Positions 52,141-60,450 of a DNA stretch of 64,000 nt are shown piece by piece. The stretch covers positions 1 to 64,000 of the forward strand of contig NZ_PDKF01000014.1 in NCBI RefSeq assembly GCF_004118855.1, written 5' to 3'. Under the pieces are notes generated by a model that saw nothing but the letters and a program-made list of their open reading frames with translations, had not been told where the DNA came from and did no database searches. Numbering within the stretch: position 1 is the stretch's first letter; each line of letters starts with the position of its first letter. The position numbers and the translations under genes were made by a program. This DNA comes from Arcobacter sp. CECT 8983. GTDB lineage: Bacteria > Campylobacterota > Campylobacteria > Campylobacterales > Arcobacteraceae.

Positions 52141-53087
52141 TAGTAGTACTTCCTTGTTTTCATCACATCTTTAGGAAGAACTCCAAAATGTTTAAAAAAA
52201 GCAGTTGAAAAACTTTGTTGGTATTTATATCCAACTTTTCTTGAGATTTCACTAATATTATAATCACTACTTTCTAAAAGTTTTTTTGCTTCTTCCATCC
52301 TTGTTTGCAAAACTAAAGCTCCAGGAGAAGTATTAAAAAACTTTTTAAATCCATACTTTAATTTAAACTCATTTAAAGCAACTTTTTTAGATAAACTAGA
52401 GATTGTGCAGTCAAAAGTCAATGAATTAATTATATTCTTTGCTTTTTCTAAAGCCTGCATATCTTTTTCATCAAATTTAATACTGCTAGATAAAGACTCT
52501 TTTGGATTAAAAAGAGAGTTTAATTCTAAATAAATTAATTCTAATATCTTTGATTCTAAATATATTTCACCAAGCTTTCCTTTATATAAGCTTGTATAGT
52601 ATAGTTCACTTAATATTTTTCCAACTTGAAAATCTGTTGTCTTACTTGCTAAAAGTTCATGGCAATAGTTTTTCTGTAAAGAATCAAAAACTTTATTTGT
52701 TTCTTTATTTTCTGGTAAAACTTTTGACAAGAAATCTTTTTTTAATACTAGTGTTATTTTATTAATATTACCTTTTTTAGCTTTTGATTCTGTTTCTTCT
52801 TCCTTTACTAGTTCAATATCTGTCATATTATTTGATGTTGAAAATCCATATTTCGATACTTTAGATTTATAATTAACATCTCCTACTAAATTAAAATCCA
52901 TCATTATTCCATCAACTTTAGATTTGGATAAAACTACTATGTCATCTTTTAAAACTATATTAGATTTTACAAAATAGATTGAGTCATTGATTTGTTTATC
53001 AATTATTTCTCCTTCAACTTTTTCTGAAGGAAATATCATTTCACTTTGATTATTATTAAATTTAAAATTTATTTTATTTAAAGACAT
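52137..53087 (-). CDS. AraC-family regulator, YbtA/PchR-like
   Basis: A 316-residue paralogue of the regulator at 46036: N-terminal ligand domain to about 210 and C-terminal double HTH (TISSLSKKVALNEFKLKYGF and ISEISRKVGYKYQQSFSTAF), ending LPKDVMKTRKYYY. GGAGTAGGT ribosome site. Divergent from the FyuA-like receptor at 53209, which it most likely activates when the cognate ferric siderophore is in the cell. Confidence 0.9.
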   Translation of the reverse strand: MSLNKINFKFNNNQSEMIFPSEKVEGEIIDKQINDSIYFVKSNIVLKDDIVVLSKSKVDGIMMDFNLVGDVNYKSKVSKYGFSTSNNMTDIELVKEEETESKAKKGNINKITLVLKKDFLSKVLPENKETNKVFDSLQKNYCHELLASKTTDFQVGKILSELYYTSLYKGKLGEIYLESKILELIYLELNSLFNPKESLSSSIKFDEKDMQALEKAKNIINSLTFDCTISSLSKKVALNEFKLKYGFKKFFNTSPGALVLQTRMEEAKKLLESSDYNISEISRKVGYKYQQSFSTAFFKHFGVLPKDVMKTRKYYY

Positions 53088-53144
53088 ACCTACTCCAAAA
53101 TACTATTTGATTAAAAAAGAATACCACTAAATTTAAAAACTCAT

Positions 53145-53159
53145 TGAAAATGATACTGA
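53145..53159. promoter_or_regulatory. Weak Fur-like site upstream of receptor at 53209
   Basis: TGAAAATGATACTGA matches the 7-1-7 Fur model at 10 of 14 positions. It stands in the divergent promoter region, 20 bases after a TTAAAAAAGAATACC element (53111-53125) that recurs in the neighbouring receptor and ABC promoters. Confidence 0.35.
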
Positions 53160-53208
53160 GTATTAATTATAATAAAGAACAAATTAAAAAAACATAATGG
53201 AGTAAAAA

Positions 53209-55332
53209 ATGAACAAAAGGCTAGAAAAAATAGCTTTAATTTCACTAATAACAAGTAGCCTACTTTTAGCAAATGATCTAAAAAAAGAACAATTAAAATT
53301 AGATGAAATAACGATAAGCGCAAATAAGATGGATGAAACAATTAAAGAAGTACCTCAAAGTATTTCTCTTTTAACTGATTTAAATATTGAAGAAAGAGAA
53401 ATCAAAAGTATTCCAGAAATTATTGAATACATTCCTAATCTTTCTTCTACATTTATGTATTCTGATAGAGTAAACTTTAGAGGTATTAATACTTCAATTT
53501 TTACTAATAATAACCCTGTCGTTATTTATATTGATGGAATTCCTCATAGTAGTGTTTATGCTTTTGATGCTTCAATTTTAAATATTGAAAGAGTAGAAGT
53601 ACTAAGGGGACCTCAAGGTGCCTTATATGGGAAAGATAGTATAGGAGGAGTTATAAATATAGTCACTAAAAAACCTTCTAATGAAATAGAAGGTTTTGTT
53701 GGACTAGAATATGGAACTAACAACTTTAGACAAACCAGTTTCAATATTAGTGGGGCACTTATTGAAAATGAACTATTCTTTGGTTTAAATGGTCTATTAG
53801 GGAAGGATGATGGTTGGCAAACAAATCATAATGCTAACCAAGAAGATGATGCTAACAGAAAGGAGTTCCATAAATTAAATGCTAGTTTATATTATGAGCC
53901 AACTGATAAGTTAAGTTTTAACTTAAACATTTTAGATGACAAAAGTTACAGATTTGGGTTTGAAGGAGGTGCTATTCCTCAGAATAAAAATATTAATAAT
54001 TATAAAAGAGATGATTTTAAAAATATAAATTATGAAACAGATACATATATGAAAACAAAATCAAAAGCTCAATCACTAAAAATTGATTATAAGTTAGATG
54101 AAAATATAAATTTCACTTCAGTATCTGCAAATAAAAAAATAGATATTGATGGAACATGGGATGTTGATTTAGGAATAAATCCAAACTATGATGATATGTC
54201 AATGTTCCAAGATGCAACTTCAAAAAACTTTTCCCAAGAATTTAGAATCGCAGGAGAAAATAAATATTTAAGATATGTGTTTGGCTTATATTTTGAAAAA
54301 GATGAATTTAATTTCCACAATTATGGACAAGAGTATCCTAGTTATCTTGCTGGTAATCCTTTTGGTGCAGGTATTGATGTAGAGTTTAATGCAAAATCAA
54401 AGGCTAATAGTAAAACTTATGCAAGTTTTGGGCAAGTTGTTATTCCATTTTTAGAAGACTATGAATTAACACTAGGAGGTAGATATCAAAAGATAAAAAA
54501 GAAGATGGACTTAGATAATTATATGCATCCAATAAATACTAATGCAAACCCTTATTTTGAATTAAATGAAGAACATACTTGGAATACATTCTTACCTAAA
54601 GTTGCTCTTTCTAAAAAATTAACTGACGACTTAACAACTTATGTTACTGCTTCAAAAGGTTATTTACCTGGAGGATATAATAACTTTGCTTCAAATGGAG
54701 GAGAAAAGGAAAATAGATTTGATGCACAAACTTCAATAAATTATGAGTTAGGAATTAGAGGTTCACTTTTAGAAGATAAATTATACTTATCATCTTCAAT
54801 TTTTTATATGGATATTGAAGATATTCATGTATATAGTACGGACCCCGCAACTAGTATGATGTATACATCAAATGCAGGGGAAGCCTCATCAAAAGGTTTA
54901 GAAATAGAACTTGCTTACAATATCAATAATAATTGGAGTATCGATACTGCTATTGGTATAGTTCAAGCTAAATATAGTGAATATACAGATTCAAATGGAA
55001 ATGATAACAAAAATAAAAAGATAGAGAGAACTCCTAGTCACTCTTTAAACCTTGGTCTTTCATACTATGGTGGAAATGGTTTATATGGAAGATTTGATAT
55101 TAGAAATCAAGGAGATATGTATTTTAATGCCCAAAATAGTTTAAAACAAGACTCTTATACAGTTGCAAATGCAAAAATCGGATACCTATTTAAAGATTTA
55201 GATATTTATACTTATGTAAAGAATATTACAAATGAAAGTTATATTGTAGCTGTAGAAGAGATGGCTGAATTCAGACAGTTAACATATGGAAGAGGTAGAT
55301 TTATAGGCTTAGGATTAAAATATAATTTCTAA
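53209..55332 (+). CDS. FyuA-like TonB-dependent siderophore receptor
   Basis: A 707-residue receptor: signal peptide (to about residue 21, SLLLA), TonB box LDEITISANKMDE, plug motifs NPVVIYIDGIPHSSVYAF and VEVLRGPQGALYGKDSIGG, late-barrel ASKGYLPGGYNNFASN and INYELGIRGSLL as in FyuA, C-terminal LGLKYNF. Paralogue of the products at 47189 and 56465; the outer loops differ most. Monocistronic: a strong terminator follows. Confidence 0.93.
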   Translation: MNKRLEKIALISLITSSLLLANDLKKEQLKLDEITISANKMDETIKEVPQSISLLTDLNIEEREIKSIPEIIEYIPNLSSTFMYSDRVNFRGINTSIFTNNNPVVIYIDGIPHSSVYAFDASILNIERVEVLRGPQGALYGKDSIGGVINIVTKKPSNEIEGFVGLEYGTNNFRQTSFNISGALIENELFFGLNGLLGKDDGWQTNHNANQEDDANRKEFHKLNASLYYEPTDKLSFNLNILDDKSYRFGFEGGAIPQNKNINNYKRDDFKNINYETDTYMKTKSKAQSLKIDYKLDENINFTSVSANKKIDIDGTWDVDLGINPNYDDMSMFQDATSKNFSQEFRIAGENKYLRYVFGLYFEKDEFNFHNYGQEYPSYLAGNPFGAGIDVEFNAKSKANSKTYASFGQVVIPFLEDYELTLGGRYQKIKKKMDLDNYMHPINTNANPYFELNEEHTWNTFLPKVALSKKLTDDLTTYVTASKGYLPGGYNNFASNGGEKENRFDAQTSINYELGIRGSLLEDKLYLSSSIFYMDIEDIHVYSTDPATSMMYTSNAGEASSKGLEIELAYNINNNWSIDTAIGIVQAKYSEYTDSNGNDNKNKKIERTPSHSLNLGLSYYGGNGLYGRFDIRNQGDMYFNAQNSLKQDSYTVANAKIGYLFKDLDIYTYVKNITNESYIVAVEEMAEFRQLTYGRGRFIGLGLKYNF

Positions 55333-55336
55333 TAAA

Positions 55337-55364
55337 TAGGCTAAAGTAAAACTACTTTAGCCTA
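55337..55364. terminator. Bidirectional terminator between receptor and AraC gene
   Basis: Perfect 12-bp stem TAGGCTAAAGTA (55337-55348) and 55353-55364 with a 4-base loop, A-rich on one side and T-rich on the other. The AraC stop codon (55362-55364) lies within the stem. Confidence 0.75.
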
Positions 55365-56342
55365 AAAATAATAGTTTCTACTTTTTACTAAGTCTTTAGG
55401 TAATACACCGAAATGCTTAAAAAAAGCAGTTGAAAAACTTTGTTGGTATTTATATCCAACTATACTTGAAACTTCGGAAATATTATATTCACCTGTACTT
55501 AATAAAGCTTTTGCTTTTTGCATTCTAGTTTTTAAAACTAAACCTCCCGGAGTTGTATTAAAAAGTTCTTTAAATCCAAATTTTAATTTAAATTCATTTA
55601 TTGCTACTTTTTTACAAAGTTGTTCTAATGTATAAAAGTCATCTGCTTTCTCAATTAGCTCTTTTGCTTTGTGTAAAGCAATTCTATCTTCATAATTTAT
55701 TTTAGAACATCCACAAGTACATAAATTATTTTCTTCTTTTAAAATAGTAGTTAATTCTTTATATACCAATTCAAAGACTTTACTTTGAGTATATAAATCA
55801 TTTAATTCCCCTTCAAAAGGTGAGTTATACAATTCTTTTGCAAGGGATATTATTTTATAATTTTCAAAATTCTTTTGAAAGTTTGTAGAAATATTGTTTT
55901 TATAATTTGTAAGTAATTCATCTTTTCTTTCTATCTTATTTAAAAAATATTTTTCCAGAAATTCATCTCTTAAAATAAGACATAAATTACTACTTTTAGA
56001 ACTATTATTAAAATCTATAACAGAATCATATTCATTTACATATTTAGTAAATACACTATTTTTTTTTATATCTAAAATACTTTTATTACTTTTATCAGAA
56101 TATCTGTATTCTCCATCTAAATTAACAAGAATAGAAAGACCTGAGATAAAAGATTTTGAATTTATTGATAATGACTCATTGATAGTAGTATGTGTTTTAA
56201 ACATTACAATATCTTTATTTACTATCTCTTTTTTACTTGTAAAGTTTCCTAAGTTTTTTGGCAATTGAAAATTTATTGTTTTAGAAATATCTGACTCAAG
56301 CATAAATTCATCAAAATTTTCTAAATTTAGTTTATATGACAT
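55362..56342 (-). CDS. AraC-family regulator, YbtA/PchR-like
   Basis: A 326-residue regulator with the same plan as those at 46036 and 52137; C-terminal HTH pair (TLEQLCKKVAINEFKLKFGF and ISEVSSIVGYKYQQSFSTAF), ending LPKDLVKSRNYYF. Near the middle it has a Cys-rich NLCTCGCSKI stretch that the other two lack. I take ATG 56342 (AAGGT upstream) rather than the in-frame ATG 56375. Divergent from the receptor at 56465. Confidence 0.88.
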   Translation of the reverse strand: MSYKLNLENFDEFMLESDISKTINFQLPKNLGNFTSKKEIVNKDIVMFKTHTTINESLSINSKSFISGLSILVNLDGEYRYSDKSNKSILDIKKNSVFTKYVNEYDSVIDFNNSSKSSNLCLILRDEFLEKYFLNKIERKDELLTNYKNNISTNFQKNFENYKIISLAKELYNSPFEGELNDLYTQSKVFELVYKELTTILKEENNLCTCGCSKINYEDRIALHKAKELIEKADDFYTLEQLCKKVAINEFKLKFGFKELFNTTPGGLVLKTRMQKAKALLSTGEYNISEVSSIVGYKYQQSFSTAFFKHFGVLPKDLVKSRNYYF

Positions 56343-56360
56343 AAAAAAATACCTTTTTAT

Positions 56361-56414
56361 TAAAAAATAATCCATATTTATTAAAAATATATTTGTTTAT
56401 AATTATGATTATCA
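56361..56414 (+). promoter_or_regulatory. Shared 13-mer and Fur box before receptor at 56465
   Basis: TAAAAAATAATCC (56361-56373) recurs exactly at 58564-58576 before the ABC operon and may be an AraC-regulator site. The Fur box TAATTATGATTATCA (56400-56414) matches the 7-1-7 model at 12 of 14 positions, with a perfect right half. Confidence 0.6.
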
Positions 56415-56464
56415 ATATAATAATATCCAATTTAAACATAAGATTTAATAATGAAGGTTAAATA

Positions 56465-58552
56465 GTGAAAATCAATGAAAAAATCATTTTACTATCTTTA
56501 GTTTGTAGTACTCTTATTTATGCAAATAATGAATCTACAAACTTAGATAGTGTTACCGTAACTGCAAACAAAGTAGAAGAAAATATCAAAGATGTTCCTC
56601 AAAGTATTAGTGTATTAGATGCAACTGTAATTGAAGAAAAAGGTATAAAAAAAATCTCAGAGGTAATAAAAGAAATTCCAAATATGAATTTCCAGAATTC
56701 TACAACTGGTGGAGCTAGTTCGTTTAGAGGATTAAACACTTCTATGTTTACAAATAACAATCCTATAGTAATCTATGTAGATGGAGTAGCATATTATGAT
56801 AGAGTTGATTTTGATCCATCACTAGAAAATATTGATAGAATTGAAATATTAAGAGGACCTCAAGGTACTCTGTATGGTAAAGATGCCATAGGTGCTGTTA
56901 TTAATATAATAACAAAAACTCCCACAAATGACTGGAGTGGAAATATTTTAGCAGAATATGGAAACGATAATCTATATAAAACTTCATTTTATACAAGTGG
57001 AGCAATAATTGAAAATAAACTTTTTGCAGGTATTAATGGTTCTTTTAAAAGAGAGGATGGCTGGATTACAAACAATTATTCAGCAATGGATGAAGATGCA
57101 AATAAAAAAAGAGATAGAAAAACAAATGCTTTTTTACTTTTTGAACCAAATGAAAAGTTCTCTGCAAAAGTTACTTTAACTAATAATTATAAAAAAGACT
57201 ACTTTATGGATGGATTTGGCAGTGATCCTTCTATTGATATTAATAAACTAAAACGAGAAGATGCCAAAAATGTAAGCTTTGATGTTCCAGCTTACGAAAG
57301 AACAAAAGTAAAATCTGAGAGCCTTAATCTTAACTATGAATTTGAGAAAATGAAACTTGAATCAATAACAACACATAAAAGAGTTGATTTTGATGGAGAA
57401 TATGACACTGATAATACTTCCAATACTGCAAGTGATGGATTAAGACAGTTCAATTATACAGAATTAAAAGCATGGACTCAAGAACTAAGACTTGCAAGTA
57501 AAAATCAAGATATCAAATGGGTTGCAGGTTTATACTTTGATAAAGAAGATAGATCGCAAGGTCCATATGGAGTAGAACAACTTTCTATGGGAAGTGTTTA
57601 TATAGGAGATGCCTATTCAAATGCAAACAGCAAAACGCAAGCTATCTTTGGACAAACAATGATACCTTTAAGTGAAGATTTTGAATTAACTTTAGGAGGT
57701 CGATATCAAAGAATAAAAAAAGATATTGATGTAATTGCTAAATCTAGTTGGGCAGGTACTTCTAATCCTGATGTTAATTACAAAGATGAAAAAACATGGA
57801 ATACATTTCTTCCAAAACTTGCATTAATGTATCACTTAAATAAAGATACTTCTACTTACTTCTCTGTTTCAAAAGGATATATGCCTGGAGGATTTAACTT
57901 CTACCCTTCTAGTGACAAAAGTTCTGAAAATAGTTTTGAAGCGCAAAAATCAATTAATTATGAACTTGGATTAAAACACTTAGGAGAAAATTATGCAATT
58001 AATCTTGCTCTATTTAGAATGGATATAAAAGATATTCATGTTTATAAACAATTAATGGGTGGAACAATATTTGCCACAAGTAATGCAGAAAAAGCCTATT
58101 CACAAGGTATTGAACTTGATGGTTCATATTATATTACTGACAACTTACAATTATCAGCAGCCTTAGGTTTCATTGATGCAAAATATGATGAATACAACAA
58201 TGGAACAAGAGATTACAAAGATGAAAGAATAGAAGGCACACCAAGATATACAGCAAGTTTGAGTCTTGCATATATGCAAGAAAAAGGTCTATATGGAAGA
58301 GTTGATATTCATGCTAAAGGAAAAACAACTTTTATTGATGGAGCAAATAATGATGATTTAGTTGAAGCCAATGGAGGAATCACCTCTAATATAAAAGTTG
58401 GATACAAAATTAAAAACCTTGATGTATTTAGTTATGTCAATAATATTACAGATGAAGATTATGTAAGTTCTTATATGTCTAAACCAGGTGTGTCTTGGGT
58501 TGGATTTAATGAACCTAGAAGATTTGGAGTTGGCGTTAAATATAGTTTTTAA
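56465..58552 (+). CDS. FyuA-like TonB-dependent siderophore receptor
   Basis: A 695-residue receptor: signal peptide (to about residue 20, LIYA), TonB box LDSVTVTANKVEE, plug motifs NPIVIYVDGVAYYDRVDF and IEILRGPQGTLYGKDAIGA, late-barrel VSKGYMPGGFNFYPSS and INYELGLKHLG, C-terminal FGVGVKYSF. Starts at GTG 56465 with AAGG upstream. Very close to the receptor at 47189 (both have a KLESITTHK/KMESVTIHK strand), so they are recent duplicates. Next to the ABC/MFS inner-membrane set. Confidence 0.93.
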   Translation: MKINEKIILLSLVCSTLIYANNESTNLDSVTVTANKVEENIKDVPQSISVLDATVIEEKGIKKISEVIKEIPNMNFQNSTTGGASSFRGLNTSMFTNNNPIVIYVDGVAYYDRVDFDPSLENIDRIEILRGPQGTLYGKDAIGAVINIITKTPTNDWSGNILAEYGNDNLYKTSFYTSGAIIENKLFAGINGSFKREDGWITNNYSAMDEDANKKRDRKTNAFLLFEPNEKFSAKVTLTNNYKKDYFMDGFGSDPSIDINKLKREDAKNVSFDVPAYERTKVKSESLNLNYEFEKMKLESITTHKRVDFDGEYDTDNTSNTASDGLRQFNYTELKAWTQELRLASKNQDIKWVAGLYFDKEDRSQGPYGVEQLSMGSVYIGDAYSNANSKTQAIFGQTMIPLSEDFELTLGGRYQRIKKDIDVIAKSSWAGTSNPDVNYKDEKTWNTFLPKLALMYHLNKDTSTYFSVSKGYMPGGFNFYPSSDKSSENSFEAQKSINYELGLKHLGENYAINLALFRMDIKDIHVYKQLMGGTIFATSNAEKAYSQGIELDGSYYITDNLQLSAALGFIDAKYDEYNNGTRDYKDERIEGTPRYTASLSLAYMQEKGLYGRVDIHAKGKTTFIDGANNDDLVEANGGITSNIKVGYKIKNLDVFSYVNNITDEDYVSSYMSKPGVSWVGFNEPRRFGVGVKYSF

Positions 58553-58563
58553 TCCTTTTCAAA

Positions 58564-58624
58564 TAAAAAATAATCCTTAAAGAATACATTAGATATTGAT
58601 AGTTCTTATCAATATCTATATAAT
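58564..58624 (+). promoter_or_regulatory. Promoter of the siderophore ABC/MFS operon with strong Fur palindrome
   Basis: TAAAAAATAATCC at 58564; Fur box TGATAGTTCTTATCA (58597-58611; 12 of 14) inside a longer perfect inverted repeat with 11-bp arms (58591-58601 and 58607-58617); -10 TATAAT at 58619-58624. The Fur site covers the spacer next to the -10, so iron-bound Fur should block transcription. Confidence 0.75.
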
Positions 58625-58656
58625 TTACAATAAATACCAATCATACTTAGGAATCA

Positions 58657-60450
58657 ATGATGAATAAACACACAAGTAAAAAGCATGGTCTTTGGACCAT
58701 TATGAAACCTGTGATGCTTGAGATACGTTTAGCTATGGTTTTATCAGCAATCGGTAGCTTATCTTTAATTGCTTCACTTTTAATTTTATCTCTTACTTTA
58801 ACAAATATTATGCAAGGCACTCCTTTAGAACTTTTTAATATAAAACTTGACCTAATAAATACAATTATATTATTAGCAATTTTGACAGCTATTGCTTTTT
58901 TATCAAGATTTTATGCTTTTGTAGTTTCTCATTTAGGAGCATTTAGATTAGAACAAATTTTACGTACAAAATTAACGCAACATTTAGCAGAAATTCCTTT
59001 AGGTTATATTATTTCAAATGGTTCAGGATCACTTAAAAAAGTTATTCAAAATGATGTAAGAAATCTACATACCTTTGTAGCAGATAGTATTCCTATGTTA
59101 GCAAAAAGTATTGTTGCTCCAATTACTACTTTAATAATACTTTTTATCATAGATTATCGATTAGCACTTGCTAGTATCTGTATATTACTTCTTGGTTGGC
59201 TTGCAATGGCTTATGCTATGCGAGATTCAAAAGAATTAAGAGATAAATATGATCAAAGCCAAAGTGATATAAATAAAGCAGTAATTGAATTTGCACAAGC
59301 TATGCCTGTAGTAAGAACTTTTGATGATGGAACAAGCTCTTTCAAAAGATATAATAGTGCACTTTATGCTTATAAAGAAAATTTAACTAATTGGATGAAA
59401 ATAAGTGCAGTTCCTGCAAAACTTGGAATGATAATATTAAGCCCTCTTCCCACACTTCTAACAGTTTTATTCATAGGTATTTTGCTTTTAAATAGTGGTT
59501 CTTTAGAACTTTTTGCTTTGATTTGTGCACTTTTTTTAAGTACAGGAATGGCGGATGCAATGATGCCTATTATGTGGCTTCAAAACTTTATAAAAAAATC
59601 TCAAGCCTCTGCTTTAAAGATTCAAGAACTACTAGATGTTCCAACTTTACCTATTTCAAAAAATGCAAAAATTCCTACTACTTTTGAACTAGAATTCAAA
59701 AATGTATTTTTCAAATATGAAAATGTAGAAGAAAACTATGCTCTAAAAAATATAAACTTTAAAATAGAAAGTGGAAGTGTTACAGCTTTAGTAGGTCCAA
59801 GTGGTGCGGGTAAAAGTACCATTGCAAAACTTATTCCTAGATTTTGGGATGCAAGTAAAGGAGAGATTTGCATAGGTGAAATTAATATTAAAAATATTGA
59901 ACCTCATGTTTTAATGAATACAGTCTCTTTTGTATTTCAAGATACTTTTCTTTTTCAAGACACAATTTACAACAATATTAAAATTGCAAATGAAAACGCA
60001 AGTAAAGAAGAAGTTATAGAAGCAGCAAAAGCAGCACAAATACATGATTTTATAGAAAGCCTTCCAAATGCTTATGAAACAAAAGCTGGAGATAGAGGAA
60101 CTAATCTTTCAGGAGGTCAAAAACAAAGAATTACAATTGCACGTGCAATATTAAGAGATACTCCTATTGTGGTACTTGATGAAGCAACTGCTTTTGCAGA
60201 CCCTGAAAATGAAGAAGAGATAGTAAAAGCCTTAGCAAATTTAACTATAAATAAAACAGTTATTATGATAGCCCATCGTCTTTCAACTATTAAAAATGCT
60301 GACCAGATTGTTGTTTTTGACCAAGGAGAGATAAGTGAAATAGGCAAACACGAAAAACTACTTGAAAATAAAGGTATCTACAAAAAATTATGGGAAAACT
60401 ATGAACAAGCAAGTCAATGGAATCTAGAAAAAGGAAAAACAAATGAATAA
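58657..60450 (+). CDS. ABC half-transporter (permease-ATPase fusion), YbtP/PchH-like
   Basis: A 597-residue protein with six membrane helices (to about residue 310) fused to an ABC ATPase: Walker A GPSGAGKST, signature LSGGQKQR, Walker B IVVLDEATAFADPENEE, H-loop IAHRLST. The DEATAFADPENE variant of Walker B is characteristic of the YbtP/IrtA iron-siderophore importers that use an exporter-type fold. ATG at 58657 or 58660 after AGGA. Overlaps the second half-transporter by 8 bases, so a heterodimer is expected. Confidence 0.9.
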   Translation: MMNKHTSKKHGLWTIMKPVMLEIRLAMVLSAIGSLSLIASLLILSLTLTNIMQGTPLELFNIKLDLINTIILLAILTAIAFLSRFYAFVVSHLGAFRLEQILRTKLTQHLAEIPLGYIISNGSGSLKKVIQNDVRNLHTFVADSIPMLAKSIVAPITTLIILFIIDYRLALASICILLLGWLAMAYAMRDSKELRDKYDQSQSDINKAVIEFAQAMPVVRTFDDGTSSFKRYNSALYAYKENLTNWMKISAVPAKLGMIILSPLPTLLTVLFIGILLLNSGSLELFALICALFLSTGMADAMMPIMWLQNFIKKSQASALKIQELLDVPTLPISKNAKIPTTFELEFKNVFFKYENVEENYALKNINFKIESGSVTALVGPSGAGKSTIAKLIPRFWDASKGEICIGEINIKNIEPHVLMNTVSFVFQDTFLFQDTIYNNIKIANENASKEEVIEAAKAAQIHDFIESLPNAYETKAGDRGTNLSGGQKQRITIARAILRDTPIVVLDEATAFADPENEEEIVKALANLTINKTVIMIAHRLSTIKNADQIVVFDQGEISEIGKHEKLLENKGIYKKLWENYEQASQWNLEKGKTNE

